Shown here in pieces: positions 23,401 to 34,800 of a stretch of 64,000 bases of DNA. Location of the stretch: assembly GCA_932521035.1 (NCBI GenBank), contig OW051495.1:6386001-6450000 (forward strand), written 5' to 3'. The position numbers and the translations under genes are program-made. The notes under the pieces were generated by a model that searched no databases, had not been told where the DNA came from, and worked only from the letters and a program-made list of their open reading frames with translations. Every line of letters starts with the position of its first letter. The first letter of the stretch is position 1. The DNA comes from Oscheius dolichura. Taxonomy: Eukaryota; Nematoda; Chromadorea; Rhabditida; Rhabditidae.

Positions 23401-26400
23401 CAATGTTCCGGCAATATCCATTTGGTTCTTCTTGGCGGCAATGTGTAGAGGAGTGTAGCCGTTCTTGGCGGCAGCCTTGGCCGATGCCCCGTGTTCCAGG
23501 AGGAGCATGGCCACCTTGTCGTTGTTGTAGTGGGCAGCGACGTGGAGGGGAGTGACCTGGTTCTTTCCTTCGATATCCACAGGACAGCCCTTCTCCAGGA
23601 GTAGCTTCACGACTTCGAGATTTCCGTATTTACTGGCAAGATGCAGTGGAGTGAATCCTTTCTTAGTTAGGAGATTCTTGTCTGCTCCGTGGTCCAAGAG
23701 GATGCCAGCCACCTCGTCTTGTCCTTCCTTGGCGGCGATGTGTAGTGGTGAGTAGAGATCTCTGGTGGCCGAATTGGGATTGGCACCGGCTTGTAGGAGG
23801 AGGATTACAATGTCGGTGTTGCCCAATCGACTGGCAATGTGGAGAGGGGTCTGAAGCTCACGAGCCTGAGCGTCGACCTGAAATTATGGGGTTCGAATCT
23901 AATTTATGGCGATAGCGACAAAAAGGGAAAGAGTACTGACCTTAGCTCCATTACGGATGAGAACTCGTACCACGTCGGTTTGGTTTGCTCGAGCGGCGAG
24001 ATGGAGAGGAGTCTCGCCGCGAACAGTGGCCACATCTGGATTGGCGCCTTGTTGCAAGAGATAGATGACAATGTTAATCGCTCCCATGAAGGAGGCCACA
24101 TGCAGCGGAGAGAGCCCTGACTCCGTGGTGGCTTCGATCGAAGCGTGGTATTTCAACAGTAGTTCTACTACCTAAACCATTCCTCTGTCTCTACCCTCTT
24201 CGATCAATCCCACCTTGATTCTGTTCTTTTTGCAAGCAATGTGGAGAGGAGTGAATCCATTGAGAGCACGAGCATTGGGATCGGCATTCCTGTCCAGGAG
24301 GAGCTTGGCCACTCGGACGTGTCCACAATGGGCAGCCACATGGAGAGGGGTGAGGTAGTCAACCGTCACGTCGTCCACGGGTGCCCTGTGGTAGAGGAGG
24401 ATCCTGGCTGAGTCGACATGATCTCCCTGCGCTGCCATGTGGAGAGGAGCCAGTCCATTCTGAAAATGTCTACATCTTACAGGGGAGACCAATAATTCTT
24501 CTCGGTTGGCTGCCAATTATCCCATAGAGAGCGATTTGTCCGGGCCGCCGTAATTGAAGCAGCCATTGTTCTGCCCCTTTCGCCCCGTCGTCTAATCAGG
24601 CCAAATGGAAACGAACCTTCGTTTTGGCCGAAATAGGTGCTCCCTTCTCCAGGAGCATGTCCACCACTTGGTCGTGTCCACTCCTCGCAGCACAGTGCAG
24701 CGGCGTCAGGAGATCCCTCGTCCGACTGTCGATGATCGCCCCGTTCTGGAGCAGGAGCTGTACCATGTTCGTCCTTCCCCATTTCGTCGCGACGTGGAGT
24801 GGACTGAAAACGACAAGAGTATCCCTGGCTGAACATCTTCCTCTCGAGTTTCCTCCCTATCGTCTTTCAAATCGTCCCCCATCTTCCCTCCAGATTGATT
24901 GTTCTCCCGAGGAGAGGGGTTGACATCGTTAGTGTGTGTAGAGGGGAAGCGCCCCCGGTCCGGCCGACCCATTCATATCTGATTATGGGAGCACATATGT
25001 GGCCCTCTTCTCTCGAAAAGGTTCTCAGAATGTGTGTGTACGAAAAATATGGGAACAGCCACGCCGCGCGCGACGGGCAGTTTATTGCGTTATGCCGGCC
25101 GACAAAGGCGCTAAATTATGATGCGAACGGTCGTTTTTATCGGCGCCGGGCAGGAAAAGAGACCCCGCTCTGACCTGATGTTGTGACGGGCTGTGTAGTT
25201 CACATTGGCTCCTTTCTCTATCAACAGCTGGGCCACGTTCTCGTTTCCGTAGTGGGCAGCAATGTGGAGAGGAGTGAAGCCGGACTTCGACGTTACGTCG
25301 GCATTGTGGTCATTCTGAATGGGTTGTGTGAACTGTGGCTGCCTCTCCGCTACCTGTAGAAGTAGTGTAGCAGCCTTGGTGTCGTCTTTCTTGGCGGCGA
25401 TGTGCAGAGCCGGCAGTCGGACCTTTCCCTTGGTGTCATTCTCCAGGAGGAGGGCCACCACCCGGTCGTGACCTTGCTGGAGAGCGACAGCAAGCGGGGT
25501 GAATCCGTCCTGCAAAGTTATTCTTTTTGTCTCTTCCGCTGTTTTCCCCCGAGGGCCCCCCGGACAGACGCGTAAGAGTATGTACATTTTAGTGCAAGAC
25601 ACTCCAAAATCGATCTTCCCAGCTAGAGAATGACACAACGAATTCGGTCGGAGACCCCACCAAAGACAAACACTTCAGAAGGTGTTATATGGCCTGTGCC
25701 AGGAGGGAAGGGTCCTAACGGGATAGCCGTGTTTGCCAACGGTGCTAACTGGTTGTTCGGCTGATTAGGTAGCATTTCGAGGAGTGTGGCGGTCAAGAGA
25801 AGGCGCTTGTTTCTAGTCTCCCAGAGGGGAAAACAAGACATTTCACAGCACCACTTAACACTCCCTCAAAACAAGCCCTCGACTAATAACCCATAAAACC
25901 GTCACAACAAGGAAACGGAGACTGACCTCGGTGGAGAGAGCCTGATTGGCACCGTGGCTCAGAAGGAACCTGACGACTTCCTCGTGGTTCTCCTGGGCAG
26001 CCATGTACAAGGGGGTGAATCCGTTGAGCGACTGTACATTGACATTGGCTCCATTTTCGACCAATATCGTGACAATTATGTTCTGCCCCGCGAGGGAGGC
26101 GATGTGTAGTGCTGTGTTGCCTTTCTGTAACCATCTATCTTTCCCCTATTCTTCGAGGCGACTCACTCTAGTGGCGGCATCCACGTTGGCCTTTCTTTTG
26201 AGCAGTTCCCTGACCACGTCGCTGTGTCCCTCCTTGGAGGCCAGGTGCAGGGCGTTGAGGCCGTTGGCATTACTCGAGTTGATGTCTGTTCCAGCACGCA
26301 GTAGCTCTAGTACTTTATCCAGGTGGCCGCTGCGTGCAGCACGAAGAAAACCCGCACTTCCTTCCCCCTGAATTGGTTATTCTCTCTCATTTCCCGTCAA

Positions 26401-26723
26401 ACACCCGGCCATAATTGAATGGAAATAAGTTTATTCAGCGGCTTTCCTCAATTATCCCCGGCTAATTGTTCAAAGTTCAAATAAGCGTCGCCTTCTTCTA
26501 TTTTTGATCTAGTCCTTTCTATTTTTATCTCTTTTCTGCAAAATATGGGAAGAGTCGAAAATAAACACGCAAACAATCATAAACAAGGCGCCTCTGCCCT
26601 ATCTGACATGGAAAATCAGCCGGGAAAAGCCAGTTTAAGATAGAAAAATACGGAGAAGAAAAAGAAGAGACTCACCTTGGAGGAGTGCGAGTGTTCAACG
26701 GGCGGGTCACCCTCGCTCGCCAT
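2498..26723 (-). CDS. unc-44: Giant neuronal ankyrin UNC-44 (26-exon model, about 6,615 aa)
   Basis: Ankyrin adaptor that links membrane proteins to the spectrin cytoskeleton. In C. elegans UNC-44 is needed for axon outgrowth and neuronal organisation. All 26 exons join in consistent phases: 26676-26723, 26167-26367, 25927-26124, 25175-25509, 24617-24803, 24214-24459, 23941-24171, 23116-23877, 22926-23072, 22589-22885, 22357-22446, 22043-22143, 21482-21614, 20414-21333, 20160-20373, 19724-20117, 19312-19426, 19014-19273, 18793-18970, 18581-18753, 18455-18496, 17485-18291, 17338-17370, 17121-17234, 2699-16164, 2498-2653. Order: short N-terminus ([16 protein letters not shown]), about 23 ankyrin repeats, ZU5-UPA, death domain, conserved linker, giant repeat tail, short conserved end (starts [14 protein letters not shown]). 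The start is 10 nt after a splice acceptor (26734), fitting trans-splicing. The length is close to the roughly 7,000 residues of the C. elegans giant isoform. No break was found. Confidence 0.95.
5496..5794 (-). repeat. unc-44: Near-perfect duplicate block A within the giant exon
   Basis: This block of about 299 bp matches block B (10,407-10,705) base for base as far as I can see by eye, at a constant offset of 4,911. It covers one hydrophobic module and its flanking acidic repeats. Immediately beyond the block the similarity falls off on the left. On the right it continues with a third copy near 12.4 kb rather than with block B. Confidence 0.85.
10407..10705 (-). repeat. unc-44: Near-perfect duplicate block B within the giant exon
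   Basis: Partner of block A. A third copy at about 12,167-12,450 has scattered substitutions, for example in the segment encoding the Gly/Val turn of the hydrophobic module. The sequence left of block B, near 10,080-10,240, is similar to 6,980-7,130. Confidence 0.85.
16165..17120 (-). other. unc-44: Intron before the unc-44 giant exon, with an internal 3' end
   Basis: This is a 956-bp intron, long for this gene. Reading on from exon 24 gives a stop codon within 4 nt. About 415 nt further on the minus strand an AATAAA is present (plus 16700-16705). No coding exon was found inside. Together these suggest an alternative 3' UTR for an isoform lacking the giant tail. Confidence 0.6.
16700..16705 (-). 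promoter_or_regulatory. unc-44: Candidate internal poly(A) signal of unc-44
   Basis: A perfect AATAAA on the minus strand inside the intron preceding the giant exon. In C. elegans, alternative polyadenylation upstream of the giant exon separates epidermal from neuronal UNC-44 isoforms. The position here fits the same arrangement. Confidence 0.55.
17121..19426 (-). other. unc-44: unc-44 post-death-domain linker exons
   Basis: Exons 17-24 encode a conserved region with [21 protein letters not shown] and [14 protein letters not shown] motifs, a helical stretch ([20 protein letters not shown]), and an 807-nt exon (17485-18291). Two introns here are only 38-39 bp. The donor after exon 24 reads CCTG|GTTAGT, so intron retention gives ...LPG followed by a stop. 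This is a likely end of the medium isoform. Confidence 0.85.
19724..21614 (-). other. unc-44: unc-44 ZU5-UPA supramodule and start of the death domain
   Basis: Exons 13-16 encode the spectrin-binding ZU5 domain ([20 protein letters not shown] onward), a long central part, and the UPA domain ([19 protein letters not shown]). A death domain follows ([20 protein letters not shown], then [15 protein letters not shown]), completed in exon 17 by [16 protein letters not shown]. Sequence in this part appears strongly conserved with C. elegans UNC-44 as far as I recall it. The exon 17 donor lies in a 38-bp intron, and an mRNA retaining it would stop at once. Confidence 0.9.
22589..26367 (-). other. 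unc-44: unc-44 ankyrin-repeat region
   Basis: Exons 2-10 encode about 23 tandem 33-residue ankyrin repeats, recognised by repeated TPLHIAA / G(H)xxVVxLLL motifs. The first repeat follows the segment [20 protein letters not shown], and the last ends near [17 protein letters not shown]. The remainder of exon 10 is an acidic linker with [10 protein letters not shown], already resembling the Thr-rich motif of the distal tail. Membrane proteins bind this solenoid in other ankyrins. Confidence 0.93.
24804..26675 (-). other. unc-44: Longer 5' introns of unc-44
   Basis: Introns 1 (26368-26675), 3 (25510-25926) and 4 (24804-25174) are each about 300-420 bp, much longer than the 38-45 bp introns elsewhere. 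I see no exon, RNA gene or repeat in them. Longer first introns often carry enhancers, but nothing specific is visible. Confidence 0.5.
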
Positions 26724-26733
26724 GTCGAGTACG

Positions 26734-26745
26734 CTGCAACAACTA
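26734..26745 (-). promoter_or_regulatory. unc-44: Splice acceptor just before the unc-44 start codon
   Basis: The minus strand reads TTGTTGCAG immediately before a 10-nt leader and the ATG. It could receive a spliced leader or a distal 5' UTR exon. Confidence 0.55.
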
Positions 26746-29700
26746 TGCTTAGCCTGGGAGACTGAGAGATCGATTCCCCTGCGTCTCTCACTTCCCTCAA
26801 CTCTCTCCCGCCCCTGTCTCTAGCTAGCTAGCTGATGTTGGTGCTGGTGACGCCTGCGCATTTTGTTTGGGGGTTCCGTTTAAATTTCGGAACGGGAAGC
26901 AGGCGAGAGCAAGAGCTAGAGACAGGTGACTCGGGAAAGGAACGGCATGGACGAGAGGGCAGGGGAAACGAGAGAAGGGAAGGGAGGAGATGAGATAATC
27001 ACTTGGTCATTCAGAGGATGGGATTAGGAGAAGAGGAAATGGAGGAGATCAGGGAAGAGAACAGAGAACAAGGGGACAAGGGAGATTCCCACCACTTCCA
27101 GGACATTAGCCTGCCCAATGGGGCCTCGAGTAAAGTGGCGGTAAAAGTGTTTACTACTGGGGCTGCCAAGCAGAAAATTTGAGTTTTAACTAGCTGGGTT
27201 CTCTATTTGTTCAACCCCGAAGTCCAGGGAGAGGAAGAGGACGAAGCAGAGAACCTGCCCTTATGAAAACGGCCTGTCACTATGAAAATGGGCAGCCGTC
27301 TAATTAGAGACAGCTGGCTGTGGTCATCTCCCGGCTACGTGTTATCTGGAGGGGAAGTGTAAAGACGTTTCGTGTGTCCCCTGGAGAGAGATGCGAGACA
27401 GAGACGGCCAAAAGTGTAAATGGCCGCTGCCAATCGAGAAAACGAGAGATGAACCCGGTCAAAAACATCCGGTTCCAGCTTTTTCTGCCAGAGGGGAACA
27501 CTTGTTTGGGGGATAAAGGACGGGGAGAGGACGATAATGAGGACCCTCGAAGCACCTGGGTGGGGCAGGGACAAAAAGGGAACAGCTGTTCTCTGAGGGT
27601 GGAAGAGAGGCTAAGAATGGCATCTCGGCTATTTATAGGCTATCCTCATCCGGGGCAGGGGTCTTTTTTAATTTAGACGGATAGAAGTGATGGCCTAGGG
27701 GAATTTGAAACTTGCACTCGCCGCTCATTCGGACATGACACTTTATGGAGGGGTCTACTCGCCGAGGGGGTTCAAATTTCAATGGCTAATTTTAACCCCT
27801 ATGAGTGTCTAAAAGCGTTCCTAGCAATCTAGAGATTGGAATTCTCCCAGAGAGGGAGGCTTATCCCGCAGAATAGTTCCTTTTTCTCGCCATTCCCCGG
27901 GGAATTGGCCGCTTATTCAGATGCGTCTTTTTCAAGATTGAACACCGCGATTCTATCTACGGCGACGGCGGGTGGCTCAACTGCTTTTTTCGGAAGCAAT
28001 TCGGAGGAAGAGAAAAAGTGGCCGGGAGTCGGCTCTGCGCGGGGAGTCAGGGAGATTTATTCCTTCAAAAAGTATCGACTGCCGTCGACAGAAGAGGGCA
28101 GAACAGAGAATCCATCAAAAGTATTCCCTGCGGTAGGGAGCCGGGGTCAAATGGTCGCCCTCGTACTTTGGGGGCTAGGCCATATGGTAATAAGCGACGC
28201 TTCGCTGACTATTAATTGAGACCGAAACCGCCACTATAGAGAGACTATACAATTGTGTTCAACTACAGTTATGAGAGGAGGCGAGATGAAGGGGAAGCAG
28301 CAGAGGGACGAGTAAATTGTGTTGCGGACGGCGCAATCAAAACAAAGGGTCGCCGACTGCGATTTAGAGGAAAGATGGGAGGGCGCTTCTTGGCAAATAG
28401 TTACAGGGGCCGACAGGCGGGGATCGAAATTACAAATTGACAGGTCGACTCGGGGGAAAAGAGGCAGAAAGCAGCTGAGCGACAGAGTAAACTTTTCAAT
28501 TTCGACGGATCAAACGACACTCGCTCGACTCTGTTTGAGATGGTACTGCTGCGGTGGCGGGGATTGTTTTATAAAATCTACGAGCACTGACTACAGGGGA
28601 AGCAATTCAGACTTCAAAATAATGGTCTTATTCGTATTCCCCGTAGCGAATCTACGAAGAATACTAATGGGACAGTGCTCTGACGAGAGAATCAGCAGGC
28701 GACCAAAACCGACCAGATAAATAACTACAAGCACTTGAGTCCCTTGTGTTTCTGTTTGCACAAAACGCGAAAACAGCGAGTATACAAAAGAGAAAAGACA
28801 AAGGGAGACCCTCTACAGTTTTGGAACATTTGAACTGAACTGAATTCTGTTTTACCTGGAACATTGAGGAAAAGTTTCTGGTTTACTCTACTCAGAATTT
28901 CAAAAATTTTACTAGAAAACGGCTTTAGGGGATTCCAGTAGGAATCTTTTCGTTTTTTCGGGTACGCGTGTTCTATAGACATTTTGGTCACGGCATAACG
29001 ATCGATAGTGTCACACTAATTTCGTTATGAATTTAGTAAAAAGGTTAGGTATGGAAGTCAATATTGTATTTATTATACTATGATTTTATAGTTTTTGGCA
29101 TACGAAATTAAAACAAACAAGAAGAGTGTGCCGTATTCTTCGCTGTGGGAACCATGATAAGAGGGTGTTGCCATCGGGCGTGAATTTGCGGGCACTGAAT
29201 CATCGCGATTTTTGGGGGAGACGTGGAAAGGGGGGAACAGCTTTTCGTAACGAACAGGTTACAAAACAAACTTTTGCCTCTGGAGAGGTCGAACGCGGGG
29301 GCGCCGGGGATGACCAGCTGAGCTAATGGACCGCTAATAATGGGGTATAAATTTATGGGTTCGGGGAGGATACTGTCAAAACATATCATCAAGGGAGGGG
29401 GGCTTGTTTTTGGATAGATTCCCCCTTTCAAGAGGGGGACAAGATTATGCCGGCAGGGGGAATTTCGGGATGCGCCAGTTGAGATAACACGGATCCGAAG
29501 CCGGTGACACTGAGTCAACAGTTTAGATTGTTTGAGCGGGACGAATTCCGGCAGAGGCAAACAGAAATGCGCGGGGTGCCAACTCAAGAGGAGACGGGCA
29601 CAGGAGGTCAGATAACATCTGTGCGGTCAGGGCAGATGGACGGGAGGACGAGGGCGAGGGAGGCGGCGGGCAACAGGAGGAAAGGAGGCATGTCAACGGG

Positions 29701-31742
29701 TACTGCTGTTTCATTTGGAGGAGGATAAACATATTGCCGAGACAAAAGAACAACAAATGAAACGGATGCTATTTGGACAGGAGAACATCGCCAAACTTCC
29801 GCTACATATTGTCTTTGTTTGAGAGGCAGACGGTTTCAAAAGAGGTCGGTTTACATGGATAATTTGGAACAGGGAAATTTGGGTATGAGAGAGAAGGTTG
29901 TCTAAATTTCAAGGGCATTTGAACGCATTAGAGGGCTTTTTGAGTTCTTTTGGCAAAAGGCAAATGTCAGATCGAATGCCATCGTAGCGCTTTCCTTCCA
30001 CAATGGCGAATAGATCGTAAAGGGGAGGGAAATGGCATCAGAAACAGATTTTGAGGGAGGTGGCGAGGGAAACAAAACGGAAAGTGTCCGATCGAAGATA
30101 TAAATTCAAGGATAGCTGATGGGCAAGTGTAGTATTCGGGGTGATTCCAAATTCATAGTGGTTTCGGCCGGCGATCAATCAAAAAGCCAAAAGCAATTTG
30201 TTCTTTTGTGAGATCTGTTTGAATACGGGGCAAAGGGTGTGAGCGGAAGGACAAAACAGGATCCCAGGCCTTTTTGGGGTCACCGGAGCCAGGGAAGTGG
30301 AAATAATCCGACAGCGGTCAACAGAAGGCAACATTTTTGAATTTATTTGGGAAATACACAACAGAATTGTTTTCTTTCTTGAGTGGAACGGAAACATTGG
30401 TAAAAGACGAGCAGGGAAAGGTCAAATAGAATTGAAGTGGGGTTCTAAACAATTTCGAAACATCTACCACATTGAAAGCGCATTATCCGTCTCAAAAAAC
30501 TTCGAAATCACTTTAGGGAACCGGTCTCGTTTTCAATAAAAGGGCAATAAACACGGATTGCAACAAATCGGAAATGGTCGAGAATAGTCTACGGGAAAGA
30601 CGGAGAGAGTCCAGAATACGAGTCCAGAATAGTAGAAATAGTAGCGGTAGAGAATAATCAGTAGAGGGAAGAATAAGGGAGAAGAAAACAGGAGGAGGAG
30701 GAGATAAGGGAATGGGAGAAATAAACAAGAGAGAAGGTATAACAAGAGGAGAGACTTGGAACAATAGTACTGGGAAAGAGAAAAGGAACTTTAGGGGGCG
30801 TTAGGCTCAACGGAATAAGACTCTTCTTTGGAGCGGCCCGGTAATGAAAAGGCTCTCCCCCGAACGGTGCAAAAACGCCAGAAGGAACCTAATCAGACGA
30901 GGACAGAAAATTGGAAACGTCATCGACCTCTCCCCATCCATCGGATATAGCCGAATGGACATCAAAACAACGGCCTCGGGTTACTGTTCGGTAAACGAGA
31001 AAACGAAGCTTTTCTATTTGAGCAGCCGCCAGGGCGCCGCGTACCGTTACAAGTGCGAGTCGCGTGTAATTGTGACGGAGGATTACAGGGGACAAAGCTG
31101 TCGAACCGGCCATCAAATGGACACGAAGGGAGGAAAGGGGTGTAAAACGGGAGAAGAGTGTTGGTTGTGCTTTATTTTGAGGTCAAAATGTTGGGTAAAT
31201 AGAGGGGTTTCCGAGGAAAGAGTAAAATGTTCGCTTTCCTTTCGAAAGATTGAAATTGAGCACACTGCTGTTGCAGACCGCGGTGGATGTTGAAATCCCA
31301 AATCCCAAAAAAATGTTGCCCGATCCGAGGGCTATAAGATAGAAATAGAGGAAGAGAGAGTCTCTGGCTCATAATAATGAATATCCCTGTCTGTGACTGA
31401 GTGTGCCCAAACATCACTTTCATAAAGTCTGACATCACTCCGAATGGGAAAAGAGCAGGGGTATATCGGATTAGTCGAGGTAATGGCGTCTTTTGTAGGA
31501 ATACGTGGGAAGTAGAAATTGAAAGGGGGCAGAATTTCTGCAGAAAGAGAAAAGTTTCTCTGGCCAGACGGGTAATCAAACTTCCAAAAGAACGTCCGGA
31601 TCAAAAAACCAAGGTTCGGTCGAGGATTAGTGTTAAGTTTTGGAAGAGAAAAGGAGACGGGACTGGATTAGGAAAAGAGAAAAGAGACTCTGAATGACTA
31701 AGAGATGGAGAAAAATGAAAACGGGAAAGAGAAAAAACTTAC

Positions 31743-31785
31743 GCTTGCGGCTGGTCCCGAAGCGGCACTCGAGATTTCTTGATTT
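31743..31785 (-). other. Candidate orphan 43-nt exon
   Basis: On the minus strand, TTTTTTCAG precedes and GTAAGTTTTT follows a 43-nt stretch. Both splice sites are near consensus for nematodes. Joined to the acceptor at 26,734 it would not be in frame with the unc-44 ATG, so it would act as a 5' UTR exon. Joined directly to ankyrin exon 2 it leaves phase 1, which does not fit either. It is therefore probably non-coding leader sequence of unc-44, or part of an unrecognised transcript. Confidence 0.35.
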
Positions 31786-31820
31786 CTGAAAAAATCTCAA
31801 TGTTTCGGAGGATCAGACGA

Positions 31821-31844
31821 GATAGAGAGAGAGAGAGAGAGATG
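31821..31844. repeat. (GA)n microsatellite
   Basis: Roughly ten GA units in a polypurine-rich stretch, close to the orphan exon. Confidence 0.8.
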
Positions 31845-34800
31845 GAAATAGAACAAGAGAGAAGGAGAACTCATTCCCAGACGAGAAAAAGAGGGCCTTG
31901 AAGGGGGAACATCAAGGGCGTATTGACGGGGCCAGAAGAGAGAAAAAGGAGCCTCGTCCTAATGAAAGAAGGGTGGATAATGACCCGGGGTCGAGGAGGA
32001 CGACACGCCAATCATATTTATGGAGACAAAACAGGGGCTGCCCTTGGCGGCGGGGGACTTCCTCGGGCGGCGGGTTTATCACCTCCGAGCGTGGAATCAC
32101 TAATCAAACTGGGCGAGATTTGAGCGGCCGACACAGATTTACGGCTATCGAAAAAGGACAGCCGGGTAAAAGTCGGAAGAGGAAGAATAACAAATTAATC
32201 CGGACGACGCCTTGCCTTGTTTAGCAGTGGGCCTTCATTAGGGGGCCCACGTTTTCTGTTTATTCAGGCCAATTTCTCCAGACAAAGCGTATAGTAAACT
32301 TCGAGCAGGGGAGGACTTTCGAAAAGCCTGGGAAATAAATGAAATGGGCGAGGTGGCCAGTGGCGGCAGGTGTTCGTTTTATCGCCCGGGCCAGAGGGGA
32401 CGAGTGTTGACCAAGACGGCTCACGGAAGAGCACTAGGCACCCCGTTCCGCGGTCGCCATGGACACGAGGGGGAGACGGCAAAAAGTGCAAAGGGGACGG
32501 AAAGAAGCCCGCTAATTGTGGATCGATACAAATGAACACCCGAGGAGGTCAGCGAGGAGGAGGAAGACGAAATGCTCTGGGAGCTAGTCTTCCCACTTCC
32601 AACCTCACATAGTTTCAAGCAACACAGCGAGGCAAAGGGAAGTCAGCACAATTGTAGCCAGGATGCTACAGTATCCCTTAAGAGGGCAAAAACAAAGGAG
32701 ATACTACATGTTCCTTAGCCAGGAGCGGCTCGGCTTACTTTGATTAGCGAGAGAGGAATAAGAGATCAAGCCCAAATGTTCATGGGAACTTACGAGAGCC
32801 TGGGTGGGGTGGTTATTTGTGTTGTGCAAAAAGTAAGAGGAAAAAGGCGATAATCTCTCGTTTTCGACCCTTATCAGCCGAGTCATACGAGCATTTTTGG
32901 CACATTTCCCCCTATTTTTGGAGTTAAGTTCGAGAGTGTCAAGGTGGTAATGTTCAGTTTGATCAATTGACCAAAGACGTAAAAAGTCAATACTCTGCTC
33001 CTTCGAACCTTCGAGTTACAGTCCCCTGAAGGACCCATTCTAGCTCGGCGCGTCATTTCTGAACAAACACCATAAACAGGGCCAAGTTTGCCGGCATCTC
33101 CCGTCCTGAAATTGGCAGCGAAAAGCGGTACAAAGGAATAGGGAAAATAGGACATATGAACAAACAGAGAGGGCTACGGAGTGGGGTGGCGTTGCCTCGA
33201 CGACGAGGAATCCCTTCACAGAAACAGCTCTATTTATGGCAGAATATGAGAAAAAAGGGCAACGATTGGATTATCATCTAGACTACGGTAGAATGGGACT
33301 ACTTGTCATAAAAAGCAGGTGAGAGAAAGAGGGAGAGAGGGAGAACACCTCCGGGTGCAGGGAGCCGGAAAGAATCGGATTTTGGTTTGTCTATATGCTG
33401 TGCATATGCTGTGGTTATTACATCTCCCCGGGCCGAGACAACCCCACCTGGAGCAACCTGATCCACGCGTTAAAAATGCCATTTGACTGGGGGTGCGGGA
33501 GGTGAGGGACTATAAAGTAGGGGGCAACAGGGCCGGCTACATAGGAAATGAGTCAATGGCAGGAGTGCATCCTGCGAAAGGAGAGGCGCTCGTTTTTTAG
33601 GTCTTTCCATTAGCATCTCTGCCGCTCTTCGGGGCAACATGACTACAGTAGGTAGCGGGGGAATAGAGGTATCATTGCCAAAGAAAACTTACAAGCAGTC
33701 GCAAAGAGGAAAACAGTGACTGTACCCTCCCCCGAAAGGGCTTCTCCGGTACAAAAAGAGGCGCCGTCGGATGTTCCTGCGTTCCCGTCATTACCCGCGG
33801 CGGTCATTAGCGATGCGAATAGTTTCTTTTAGGCTCGCCTTTTTAGCAAGTGGATTCCACATCGATTCGTCCTCTCTCCCAGTCTGGCGGTGTGTCCCGT
33901 AGTCTCTTCGAAAAAAAGGTCTGGTGTCCCCCAGCGGCGTTCCTTCAAACTTGGCCGCCGCTCCGTTTTGCAGCCACGAAAGAGAGGGGGAGATTAGCTT
34001 CCTGTGGGCTGTGATTGCTCCAATTCGGGAGGGGTGAGCCATTAAAAGGGCAGCCGAAGAAGAAGAACATAGTACAGCAAAAGATGAAAATGGAGATAAT
34101 GTGTTAGGGACAGCCGGGAGTGGCCCATCCGGGTGACCAGATGGTGTCGGGGGGACCGAGATCGATCGTCACCCTCCCGCTCCGTCCTCTTTGGTAATTA
34201 CAGTCGGCTGGAGCAGATGTCCTTTTCGGGCTCAGCTGTGCATGGTTTATTGATTAGGGAGGATGGCCCCTACTTGACAAACGGCCCTGATCCGTCATTC
34301 GCAAAAATGAATATGTTGAGGAAATTAAGGCGAAATCCAATATCCGAAGAGGAGACAGAGGAGACGCTCAATTCGTCTGGAAATGCCCTCTGACGGAATC
34401 AATTTATTCTGGGAGAATATTTTCGAGCTCAAGAAGGGGGAATATCCCTCATTCCGGCCCTAATCTACTGCCGTCAACAGCTTCTCCGAGAGAGATAAGG
34501 AGAGCTCAAATCGCATCCACTGGGACGAGTCCCTCTTTCTTTTCTTCTCGGAAGTACCTTGGAGTGAAAAGACCGGAAAAGAAGAGGTCAAGAGGTGCCA
34601 CGCACGCCGTCGTTTACATGACAGATGGGGGAAAAGAGAACGGAGGGGATCAGATCTCCTGTTTGCCGTCTCCCCACTTTAACTCGTCAAATTCCAGAAA
34701 ATTCATCGTTTTTTTGGGAGAATGTTCTCGGATTACCGCGGGGGGATATTTACCATAGGGCCCTTCAAGCGAGAGCAATAAAAGGAACAATGCGCATCAG

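Noticed and set aside
23885-23905. GGTTCGAATCT resembling a tRNA B box within an ankyrin intron
   Set aside because: There is no A box at the right distance and no acceptor stem or cloverleaf can be drawn around it.
26821-26834. TAGC tandem near the unc-44 start
   Set aside because: Only three units. A chance microsatellite is as likely as a binding site.
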